Shown here piece by piece: positions 44,831-55,083 of a DNA stretch of 64,000 nucleotides. The stretch spans positions 506,001 through 570,000 of the forward strand of contig JAMRYE010000013.1 in the NCBI GenBank assembly GCA_024082115.1. Reading direction: 5' to 3'. Under the pieces are notes generated by a model that saw only the letters and a list, made by a program, of their open reading frames with translations, made no database searches and was not told where the DNA came from. Position numbers and translations under genes: made by a program. The stretch's first letter is position 1. Each line of letters opens with the position of its first letter. The stretch is from Rhinocladiella similis. Its lineage: Eukaryota > Ascomycota > Eurotiomycetes > Chaetothyriales > Herpotrichiellaceae.

Positions 44831-47008
44831 TCACATGCGACTCGATCTGGCTGCCTCTCTCTCCCATCTACGTATCTCTGCTCGTTGGATCTTCCCGCTT
44901 ATCGTCTTGGGCAGCCACTCATGCGAAACGAATTCAATGAGGCGCGGGTATTTGTAGGGCGCCGCCTCTCTCTTGCAATGTGCCTGCAGCTCTTTCTTGA
45001 GCTTTTCCGCCCCTTGACCCACAACTGAAGAGGACTCAACGACGATGAATGCTTTGACAACTTCTCCTCTCGACTGGTCCTTCACCCCGATGACTGCTGC
45101 TTCAAGAACGGCTGGGTGAAGCTTCAAAGCTGACTCGACTTCAAATGGTCCTGCCGTGATACGTTAGTGAACTTGCTACTATCCCGCACTGGTTCCTCCA
45201 GACACCCGGGGGCCGGGTAACTCACCAATGCGGTAGCCGCTGGAGTTGATCACGTCGTCGGATCTCCCCACGTACCACAGGTACCCGTCAGTGTCTTGGT
45301 ATGCTCGGTCTCCAGTCAAATGCCACTGTCCACTGACGGATCCATCGGAGGCTAGACGCGCTCTGGACTTCTGTGAGAGACTGCCTTCTTGGGAAATGTA
45401 GCCATCGCACACAAACGGGGTTCGATGCCCTCGTTCGTCCACGGACAGCACCGCAATCTCCCCTTCAACCCCGACATCTACTGGTCGACCGTCCTCATCG
45501 ATGACATGTAGCGGCACGCCGGGGACGCTCCTGCCCATGCTTCCTGGGCGGATATGCACGCCTTCACAGCTGCCAGCGACAAGGATGGTTTCTGTTTGGC
45601 CATATCCTACAACAAGGTAGTGGCTCAGTCAGCGACCACGTCGTGGATCAGGTGAAATCATAAGCTGAAACGAGATGGGATTGTTATCCTCAACATACCC
45701 TCTCTGATTTGAAGGCCAGTCATTGCTCTCCAGGCCTCAAGGGTTCCCTCGTCCAGAGGCTCTCCTGCTGCTACACATCTTTCAAGAGCCTTTGGAGCGT
45801 TGGAAGCACAATGCTGATGCATTTGTTTTGTCACCAGCTGTCGATATGCTGTCGGAGGGGCGCAAAAGGTCGTGATCGGGTAAGTGTTCAAGACATCCAG
45901 TATCTCGCTCGGAGAGAATGGCTTCTTTGTGTCTTGTATGAAGAGTGTTGCACCAGTGTTCCAAGCCGCAAACCACGACCTGTGAAAGGTAAGTGATTGA
46001 GAATGAGTCCGGTATCCTTAGATGAACAGGTTGCGATGCAACGCACACAACAGAAACGTACCATGCTGCTTTTGCCCAACCTTGCTCGGCCAATGTCCAA
46101 GAGATCTTTCCGCGAGATAGGCCCAGCCAATGAGTTCCGGTGAGCGAGTGCGCTTTACGAGTTTAGTAATGGTGAAGATACGACTGGTCTCACTGGGCTT
46201 TACCTAGTGGGTAAGAAATGTGGTTGTGTTGTACCATCTTCGGCGGCCCAGATGTTCCTGACGTGAAGTAGATCAAGGCCGGGTCGCTCTTCTTTGTTCG
46301 ATGAGCTGTGAGGGGACCCGGTGCGATGGCATCGATCGTCGGCCGATATTGCAAGATCCCTGGCTGCGGTTCTCCGTCTGCTTGAAGCACGACTTGGAGA
46401 GATGGACAGTTTGTGCGGATCTTTGCCAGGCTCGCAAGACTAGCCTGGTTGCCAACGAATATACTGGCTCCCGAACTAATCAAGCGGTACTGAGATGATC
46501 GTATAAGTCAGTGATTACCGACGTTCTGGGGTAATTGTGGCAAACCGACCTCAATATCTTTGGCTGTAGCAAGAGTTGTGCAAGGGCAGAGCACCAGGCC
46601 TGCTCGAAGCACTCCCGTTGCTATCTATCACGACTTGTGAGCATGATTGATGCTAAATCGCCCAGTATGAATTCTTTTGCTCACCTCCCACCTGTGATGG
46701 AAGATCCGTCAGATCAGGACCTAGACTCATACCCAGTAGCATCCTACTCACCATGCTGGGACACGATTGAGGACCACCATCACCCTGTCCCCAGGCTTTG
46801 CTCCCAGCTGTTTCAACAACTTCGCCGCTTTGTTGCTCTGAGCGCTGAAATGTTCATATGTAAAGTTGAGAGGTCTCTCGGATCGTTCATCGATCCATTG
46901 CAATGCGAGCAGACTGGGATCGCTTTCAGACCACTTATCGACAACATCTGCGGCGAAATTGAAATACTCCGGTGGCGCCATAACGTCTACCGGCACAGGG
47001 TGATGCAT
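44831..47008 (-). CDS. Medium-chain acyl-CoA synthetase-like (ACSM/MACS) AMP-binding enzyme with a 7-nt exon
   Basis: Eight exons: 47008-46752, 46691-46685 (7 nt), 46624-46550, 46489-46204, 46152-46062, 45979-45699, 45606-45226 and 45150-44831, giving 565 aa. The order follows the MACS family: PEYFNFAADVVDKW, FTYEHFSAQSNKAA, RVPAWWEIATGVLRAGLVLCPC, the P-loop IYFTSGTSGPPK, GWAKAAW, YGQTETI, the hinge GRSDDVINSSGYRIG, FEVESAL, and catalytic Lys in KTISGKIQR. The micro-exon GTGGGAG completes Trp-Trp-Glu; skipping it breaks the frame. The enzyme would convert a short- or medium-chain acid and ATP to acyl-CoA; the last residues are SSRM, so no PTS1. It lies next to an acetate-type permease. The exon 3 donor (GTCGGT) is weak, and the exact start is less sure. 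Confidence 0.88.
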
Positions 47009-47664
47009 CTTTTCGGTCGGTCACTTGCCTGCCTGTCGTATGGCGAAACTGTACTTGCAAATGACCGTCTAGGGACAGCTTGCTGTTTGCTTGGTCGCTC
47101 TCATTCGAGGTTGTCGTCAAGGACGTTAAATGCTTGCGACACTAGACTTCGGCTGCCACCCTGTTGCCTTCTCTCCTGTTGTCTGAACCTCAGTATGGTG
47201 GGACAGACAGAGAGTCGACTTGGCTGACGGTGGACAGCCCCGTTCTCCCGTTCTCCGCATGGCCTTCCCCGGTCCTCTTGATCCTATACAGGGCTCGTGT
47301 ACACGGTCATAGCGGGATACGGTCCGGAATTGCCGTGTCATGGCCGAATTCCACAATTACTCCAACATGCCCAACTACAGCAGACACTTGCTCGCATGAA
47401 AGGCACAGGCTGTCTATGGAGTGCGGATCCGAAGATGATTTTGACTCAGTCTCGGTCGAAGGCGTACAGTACGCACGGGACCTACTGCAACGAGATAGTC
47501 TATCACCTAGCTTCAAGCGTTTTCGGATGGTGGGCTTGGACGAGCTTGATAGATTCAGATTGTCATGTATGTCTTGACTGGCTCGATTCTAAGCAGCCAA
47601 ATTGATCTCTCTAACTTCCCTCACAATGAGCTACTCCAGACATACGAGGCATTTAGCCCCTTAT
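47009..47664. other. Intergenic region, acyl-CoA synthetase / alcohol dehydrogenase
   Basis: About 650 bp between two minus-strand genes, upstream of the acyl-CoA synthetase. Short plus-strand frames have no domain. Confidence 0.55.
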
Positions 47665-48919
47665 TCATGCAGCAACTTGCAAGACACCACGTCCGACCAG
47701 TTTTCCAGCCTTCATCTTCGCCACAAATTCATCCAAGTTCTCAAGGGATCCCTTGGTGAGGATAGGCTGGGGTTTACGTTAGCGTTGATCAGCCATCATG
47801 TAGAAGACTACATCCGGTGGTGGGGGGGTCGGGACTTACACGAACAAGGCCTCTCGCTGTGAAATCAAGAGCCTCTTCCACATCCTTCAACGAACCCACG
47901 ACAGACCCGACAATGTTCAGTCTCCTCAAGGCCAGCATTATCGGTGGCGCTCCGGCAAGGACAGTAGGATCATTAGGCAAACCCACAGCGACCACTGTTC
48001 CACCTGGTCGGATGAAAGTTGGTGCCGAGGCGTACGCCTCCTTGGTGGCAGGGAAGACGATAACGCCGTGCGCGCCGTACGTTGTGATTCTCATAATCTC
48101 CTGCGCGATGTCCTTTGTAGTGGTGAAGTCGATGAATTCCTCCGCTCCCAGCTTCTTGCAAAGGTCTCGCTTCTCATTCCCACCATCAATGGCGATGACT
48201 CTTATGCCCATCGCTCGGGCGTATTGCACTGCGAAATGCCCGAGTCCACCCCCTGCTCCAGGGACAACTAGCCACTGGCCAGGACGTACCCCGGATCTAG
48301 AGAAGGGGAACACAAAGGTCAGCTCACTCATCCTCCAGAGCGCACATGGGGAGTTTGTGATAACCTGAAATCTCAGCTTCCTTGCTTACCTCTTACATGC
48401 AACGTATGCTGTGACGCCTCCACACATGATAGGACCGGCCTCTTCGTCCTTGACTCCGGCAGGCAGCTTGGAAGTGTATCTGCCGTCGGCCAGACAATAC
48501 TCCTGGAAGGTACCGGGGGCCGTGAAGCCGCTGTTGGTCTGCTTGATGCAATGCACTTCGTCGACCCCGTTCAGACAGAACTCACACTCTCCACAAGTGC
48601 TGGCGATCCACTTGATGCCAGCCCGGTCACCAACCTTCCAGCGGTTGTTCATGCCTTCACCAACGGCGACGACCTCGCCGGCGCCTTCGTGGCCAGCTAT
48701 ACCGTGTGTTTGAGGTGTCATGGCAACACCAAAGGCCTTCCACTCATCGTGAAGGAGGGATTTGTCCGAGGCGCAGACGCCCGTCCACTTGACTTTGACG
48801 AGAATCTGTCCAGGACCGGGTTTCTGCACGTCGATGTGTTGCACGACTGTCTTGCTCGAGTCGCCTTCACCTTGGCGGATCGCAGCTCGCTGTTGTTTGG
48901 GGATATCAAGGGTCGCCAT
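47665..48919 (-). CDS. Zinc-dependent alcohol dehydrogenase (ADH1-like)
   Basis: Exons 48919-48390, 48296-47840 and 47766-47665 give 362 aa. Catalytic zinc ligands are visible in WTGVCASD and GHEGAGEVVAVG, with the third Cys in PIMCGGVTAY; structural zinc Cys residues are in CGECEFC...EVHC. The Rossmann segment is WLVVPGAGGGLGHFAVQYA with Asp in AIDGG, indicating NAD preference. It is like yeast Adh1 and Aspergillus AlcC/AdhI, cytosolic, interconverting ethanol and acetaldehyde or acting on similar primary alcohols. ATG 48919 was chosen (MATLDIPKQQ); the frame is open further upstream but that part is not conserved. It is tandem with the acyl-CoA synthetase and divergent to a Zn2Cys6 ORF. Confidence 0.94.
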
Positions 48920-49586
48920 CTTGTTGGAACGTCTTTTGAGAAGAAGTTTTGAGAGAAGGGAAAGAATATGGCAGAAAATGTGTCGACAGGTTCTTTTGTA
49001 ATTCACAATTCTCACTTCCCCCTGGGCTTCTTGCTTTGCACCTTTGAGATATTCTGACCAAGGTTCCCCAAATGCCTCCCGCTCGAGTATCTCCTGGCTT
49101 ATATCCCCCTGTGATTCCCGCTCTCCGCATTGGCATCCCAGCTACGGAGAGAAGTGGAGGAGCAAGGAGGCTCCATTCTCGAGAGGAGAACCCCGTCTTT
49201 CATGAGATGTGGGATGTTTTGTTTGGGGTAGCGACAACAGTCAAACCTGGGATCGACAACGGCAGAACGGTCCGCAAACCGTGCTTTTGCTAGGCGTCCT
49301 CTACGGGATCAAGATCCTTGAATAGTGCTTCGGTTGCCGGACCGCAATTACCGACGTCTGAACTGATCAACAGTAAGTCAAACCACAGACTTAAGTGGCT
49401 GTCAGTTGCTGAGCCGTCCACGACGAAGCCGCGAAGCTAGAAATTGGTAAGAGCTCTACGGTATATCAGTGTCTTGGAAGATGCTTCAAAGGGTCAAGAC
49501 CATCCTTTTCCCCGGCTCTTCAACAATTCTTGCGAATCCATAGTTCCGGCGCTTATGGTCCCTTGCACACGAGAACGGCCTCAAAC
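48920..49586. promoter_or_regulatory. Divergent upstream region, alcohol dehydrogenase / Zn2Cys6 ORF
   Basis: About 670 bp between two start codons on opposite strands. No gene is supported inside it. Confidence 0.5.
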
Positions 49587-50054
49587 ATGACAGCCGCTGC
49601 GGACAACAATCTATCGAAAGATCTTATCATCGACCCGTCACACCTAGCATTGGATAAAAACCAGCAAGGCCGCGTGCCCAAAGCGTGCGCTCGATGTCGA
49701 ATCCTCAAGGCTCGTTGTGATGATTTGCAACCCAATTGCTCACGATGCGTGTCCGTGGGTCTCATGTGCGAGAAATCGCAGCGACGTTCAAGACGAGACT
49801 ATCCAGCTACATATACTGAGTACCTCGAAGGCAGGGCCTTTACGCTCGAACTCGATGTCGAGAGGCTTCGAAATCTGCTGCGCCAGAAACTCGAGAATCG
49901 GAAGAAGCTTGTGCCACGTCATGAAATATCATCTTCAGCATTGATGGACTTCGAGCGCGCCACAGAATCGCCTGTCACGAGAGTATCTATGATCGATTCG
50001 GAGCTGGGAGATGGCACGAGTACTGCATTTTCAGCAACGACGCTTGGGACCTGA
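49587..50054 (+). CDS. Short Zn2Cys6 DNA-binding protein without a regulatory domain
   Basis: An open frame of 155 aa from ATG 49587. Residues about 31-60 hold a complete zinc cluster (KACARCRILKARCDDLQPNC, then SRC and C with CX6 spacing), followed by a basic stretch (SQRRSRRDY) and a coiled-coil dimerisation segment (LELDVERLRNLLRQKLE). It stops about 70 residues later with no fungal middle homology region. The following 1.8 kb has no continuation that I can join: a possible splice at the GTACTG near 50020 adds only about 25 residues. It is either a real stand-alone DNA-binding protein or the head of a decayed regulator. Confidence 0.65.
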   Translation: MTAAADNNLSKDLIIDPSHLALDKNQQGRVPKACARCRILKARCDDLQPNCSRCVSVGLMCEKSQRRSRRDYPATYTEYLEGRAFTLELDVERLRNLLRQKLENRKKLVPRHEISSSALMDFERATESPVTRVSMIDSELGDGTSTAFSATTLGT

Positions 50055-52263
50055 ATCTATCTAACACGTCTCCATCTAGGGGGTCCTCCATATCCCATAA
50101 GGCTTCTCCTACCTTCTGGACATGATTATCATCACCTTTCATTTGCACATGTGCAATGAAGTGCCTCCTCCCTCGTGGGTGTGACAACTCAAGAACGCAT
50201 CAGCATACATTGCAACATCAAGACACAGTCTCGCACTCACCGGTGGTAATTTGGATGTTGTCGAAGGAGCGTAAGAGACACTGTGGGAGGTCCAGCCCCC
50301 AGAGGCTGATGCGGGAGCCTGGCGTCGTCGAAACCGGCGTAGAATGGCCATGGCAGCGATCATGATGATGCTCGCTGCTCTCACCAGGGCAACCTGATCC
50401 TCCAGCAACGGTGACTTCGTACGTGTACGCCCCGAGAGTGCGAAGTACTAAAAAGCATCGCTTTCGCGGATGGAATCTGAGGTCGTGGTACCCTCGCCCA
50501 TTACGACGACCTCAGCCCAAGTGCTCAATGTATTTCCCGCGCGATCAATTACTGGCATGTGGTAAAGTCGGTGTGGAAACCCGATCATCTAGAATATAGC
50601 AGTGGCCAGTGATTCGGCGACGTTGTACACCGTATATATGGGCATATTAATCGTTTCATTTGGCGATCGACGAGTCTTTGATGATAAGTATGTTAACAAG
50701 CCCGATATGGAGCGAGCCCGCGAGCCCACGCACTATGGGGATCTCGCGCCAGGATGAACCGAATAGGAAGGAACACGCAGCAGATCTGACTCGACATTGA
50801 CATGGGCAAAACCCGCCAATTAGCCTTGATGGATATCGGCAAAGCGACGAGGATTGTGTCGTAGCGGAATTGATACGCCCTGGATGACCCGATCTTCCGG
50901 ACTAAAAGCTGAAAAATTCTCCGTAGGTGTGTCGGCATTTGTGTGGGATTCGGCAGCAACTTGGCGGCACCCCCGAATTGTCTGAGTAAAAGAGTGTTCC
51001 AGGACCGATTTTCAATGCTCCGTTCCCTGCAGAGTGGGACTACTTAGTATTTGGGGACAAGACAAGAGTGGGAGAACAACGGCTGTTGTGCGTAGTCTGA
51101 ACGGCTTCTCGGGATCGATTGACCATCACGCCAAAGGGCAGAACAGGCGACTGGGCACGTGTATGTAGTAGGTCTTTGCTGCGAATGAGTCCGCAGACAC
51201 TTTGCTTCTCTGATGAGGAATGGCAACTGGCTCAGCAGGGATTCTACTGCACGTGCCCGGAGTCAGGTACGTGGTCGTAACTGATCAAGCCTCGGTAAGT
51301 CGTTTGGTCGAGTACGAGGTGACGAGGGTTGCATCATCTGCAACGGGCAAAGGCCAGTAGGAAGACCCTGAAAATGTTTGTTCATCGGGCTTTGGTAGGA
51401 TTGTAGCAAGTACTGGAGTAGGGAGGGAGGACAGGTAGGAAATGGGCCCAGGAGTTCAATGGCCGAGCGCAGGCTGGTGGGACACCCACTCTTTCCCTCA
51501 CTGCACGTGTACGCTTTACGAGTACGAAGCCGAGTGAGGGCAGTGTTCCTCTGCTCCGCCCTACCTAGTATTATTCTACGGTACATGCCTTTCTTGCCCT
51601 GCCGTCGCCGTTGCTTGCTGGGCCACCTGATCACCTGGACACTCGGACACCTGGGCACTCGGGACACGCCTGTACGGGCTTGGGTAGTACTTAGTCACTG
51701 CCTAAGATCTTCCTTCCCCCCAGTACTCGCTTCTGTCGTTCTTCTCGAACTTCCATTTCTACCCGCCCAACCCACACTCTTCTTCCTACTACTCTTCTTG
51801 TTCCTATCTTCATCAGCATCTTCTTCGCGAGAAGTCGTCACACTCTAACCATGGCTGATCCTGACCCGTAACGTCCGATATCCTCGACCCTCGATCCTCC
51901 TCTCCTTCATTCCTTGTTCAATTCGTTTTCGGCGTCTGGCGGTCCTTCTTCGAAAAATTTCCCCGACGTTACTTTCCACTTGCCATTCGGCATACGCCTC
52001 CCACCATTTCCGCCTCGCACATCACTCCGCCAACAACCTCCCAGTTGGCTGGATATATGTGACAACGAACGGCTATCACCTGTTGAATGACTCCGTCCCG
52101 ACTCCTCCGACATTGAGAACCACCTCTATACGTCGATCGATCTCTGAGCCTGCCCATACCTTCCTGGTTCTTCGCTCCGCCACTTCCGCCCCCGCTCGAC
52201 CGACTGGGACACCGGCGGCATCTTTCAAGGGAAGGCAGTCCAGGGAAGGCTGCGCTCTTCACT
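50055..52263. other. 2.2-kb intergenic region and leader of the copper-fist gene
   Basis: The first half has only chance frames and could hold remains of the truncated Zn2Cys6 gene, but I see no conserved block. The second half (from about 51700) is CT-rich and probably the leader of the copper-fist gene; it includes the uORF at 51851-51871. Confidence 0.5.
51851..51871 (+). promoter_or_regulatory. Upstream ORF in copper-fist leader
   Basis: ATG in good context (taaccATGgc) followed by five codons and TAA: Met-Ala-Asp-Pro-Asp-Pro. It lies 390 bp before the main ATG. Whether it is transcribed or removed by a leader intron (a GTAACG follows) is unknown. Confidence 0.45.
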
Positions 52264-54058
52264 ATGCTCATCAACGGAGAGAAGTTCGCCTGCGAGGCCT
52301 GCGTGAGAGGCCATCGAGTCAGTTCCTGTCACCATCAGGGTAAGTGTTCTTGCGACCCGCGAGGCTGGCGAAAATGGTCCGGAGTCATACTGACTTGCGC
52401 AGATCGTCCCCTCGTCCATGTGAACAAGAAGGGTCGACCAGTTTCACAGTGCCAGCACTGCCGAGGCCTGCGAAAGGCCCGATCTCAGCATGTAAAATGT
52501 GAATGCCATGATAAGGCGCACGTGAAAGAGGAGTGTCCACATGAAAAACCCGGTGGTGGGAAGACCGGTAGGCAGATGTGTTGTAATGCACCTTGCGAAA
52601 AAACTGACCGTCCCAGAATCAAACACCTGCTGCTGCCAACATGGCCAGCGCTGTACTTGTTCATTGAAAAAGGACCTCGACTCGGTCCCCGAAGACATTG
52701 CTCACTTGATGCATGCGAAGGACAGCCCTAAACCGCGTCCGAACCATAACTCCCACGACCCGAAAACGACAATCTTCACCAATGGTCACCATAAACCCGT
52801 GCACAAGTTCAACGACGCTCATAACCAGCTTGGTGCCCCTTACAAGATTCCCTCGCGGTCGAATTCCCTTCACGGGCATCGCGAGATTGCCCAACGATCG
52901 ACCGATAATCTCTTACTCACCAAATCCACAAGACCTCACCACGAGTCACCGCTGCACCATTCCATCACCGATGCAATGGCCATGGTCGACCGCAAGGCAA
53001 GATCAGAGCAGAATTCGCCGATACTTGGCCCGCAACAATATTCTCACCCACCGTTACAAGACCTCAACCTTCCTCATTTCGATCCCTCGGCCTATTCCTA
53101 TTCGCCGTTTGGTACCGACACACCTCCCACTCAGACCGATAGCCTGCAAAACAGTCAGAATGCAAGTCAGTCTGACTTGACTCTGCCAGAACAGTTCCCC
53201 GAGAGCTGGTTCATGACGTACGAACAGGCACATGAGTACGACCCGCCAAAATACAGTGACATAGCCTCGGTTGACTGGTCAACTTTCAACCTTGACAATA
53301 CTGGCAACATGAACAATATGAATAACAATGCCAACAACGGTTTCTACAGTGTGGGTTCACTTGATGCTTACGGCCAGCCGCAACAATCGAATTATCAGGC
53401 CTTCGATTTGGCGAATCAGATCAACCAGGTTGGACTAAACTCTTCAAATGGGGATGTGTCAGAGGTTGAAGATCAGTCCCCACCATCCAGTCGCTGGACC
53501 AGCGACCAAAAATCGGTGTCTGTTGACCCAAAACCGAACCCAGAGACATTCAACGATGTCAGTAGCGCTGGAGGAGACGACACCTCCGACAGATATCGCT
53601 TGTCCTCGGCATCCTCGTATTATGGCACTCCTCAAGCCAATATGTTGGCAACTGACAATCTTGGAGGTCTCGACATTGATGACTATCTCAAACGAGCCGA
53701 AGCAGAGACAAGGCGTATACAGAGCATCCAGATGCAGAAGAAAATGGCGCAGATGCAAATGGCATCTCCCGATCCATCTCAAGGACAGTCACGAATGTCC
53801 AGTGTAAGCCGAGGCATGACCCCCAGTGTCTCGACACCTGGAAGCACTGGAAATGGTGAACATCCTTACACGATCCGAGAAGCCCAAATGTATGCGCACA
53901 TGGAAAATCTTCCTAGTGGGCTTATGACTCGACAGAACCTTCCGATGCCAACCACCAGCATCGCACAAGACCCTTCATGGTCGGTTGCTCCGGACATGTC
54001 GAATCCCGAATTGTCCTTGGACGGCGATGAACGAGAGGATGAAGACTGGGTTCGGTGA
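52264..54058 (+). CDS. Copper-fist transcription factor
   Basis: Exons 52264-52339, 52403-52552 and 52617-54058 give 555 aa. Residues 1-40 form the copper fist: MLINGEKFACEACVRGHR, zinc ligands Cys10, Cys13, Cys22 and His24, and the KKGRP minor-groove motif at 34-38, then QCQHCRGLRKARS. A Cys-rich segment follows (Cys58, 60, 70, 80-82, 88, 90; CCCQHGQRCTC), the kind that forms Cu(I) clusters in Ace1/Cuf1-type regulators. The rest is Ser/Asn/Gln/Pro-rich, with an acidic C-terminus (DGDEREDEDWVR). The protein probably senses copper and controls copper uptake or detoxification genes; which of the two is not settled. The exon 2 donor is a tandem (CCCGgtGgt), allowing one extra Gly. Confidence 0.92.
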
Positions 54059-55083
54059 CCCAAGTCCTGGCACTCTGAGGGCTTGAGCAGTCACAATTGC
54101 AAGCAGCAATCTTTTTAACGAGTTATGATGATGCACATACCTTATATATTTGAGATACCAGTGTCCCGGCTTTTCGATGCAGTGGATGATCGAATATCAA
54201 GCAAAAGGGATGGAGGAGTTGGGGAGCATGTGAACAACAGAGGCTTGCTGTCTCTCTCTCGCATGAAAGATGAGATGACACAGCCCGGATATTATTTCTG
54301 CTGGGAGTTTGGTTTCATGGCGCAATGGGTCTTCCCATGAGCAGTGCTAAGACTCTTTTTGTTTTTCCTTGCGCAGTCAAATGGAGATCTTGAGGCTCAA
54401 GTTCATTCATTTTCACGATCAAAGCTCGTTCGTTCATTCAGCGATCAGCGCGCTCTGCGAATTAGAGTTACTTTGATGCAGTGGCAGTGGGATTCGGGTT
54501 TGGAAACCTACCGCAATGACATGACGGAGCGAAGAAAGAAGGGTGCCTGAGGACTTAGGTAGCTTTTGTTGTTTGCTATCCGACTATTGAGTACTTGAGA
54601 ATAGACGCGTCTTTATCTATTCAGTTGTCTTGGACGAATCCCGTGTCTATTTGAAAGAATATACAGGGGCAGCTTCCTCGACGCTGAATTGAATGATGGT
54701 AGATGCAGATAGACAATTTTATATTTGTTTGGGTGTTGAGTCACGGGATATCTCTCATCTCTCAAGTATGTTTGTTCCGTTCTTTTGTGTGTATGTTACC
54801 AGCGAGGAGGGACGGGTATCTTTGATCCAGGATGTATCCTCCTCGTATTACTTGTCAGCTTCCTCGATATCACGATATCGACGTAACTACTTTACAAGTT
54901 GACTTTTTGCCCTACTGACCATTTGACCTATCAACCGTGGAGCCTCGAGTACAGGATACAGGGAACAGGACACAATACAGAGAGAGTATACAGTTGTATT
55001 TGCCTACGTAGGTAGTGTACAATTGACCGTCCCCGTGTACATTGAGGACCCTTTGCTAGATGATTGTTCAGGTCTCCACGAAA
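54059..55083. other. Convergent intergenic region
   Basis: About 1 kb between the ends of the copper-fist gene and the helicase gene. Short frames only. Confidence 0.6.

Noticed and set aside
46535..47577. Plus-strand frames of 230 and 137 codons
   Set aside because: The first is antisense to the acyl-CoA synthetase exons and introns; the second lies in its promoter and shows no domain.
51459..51848. 129-codon plus-strand frame with a Leu/Phe-rich end
   Set aside because: It lies in the CT-rich leader region of the copper-fist gene; CTT/TTC repeats give the hydrophobic appearance. No family is recognised.
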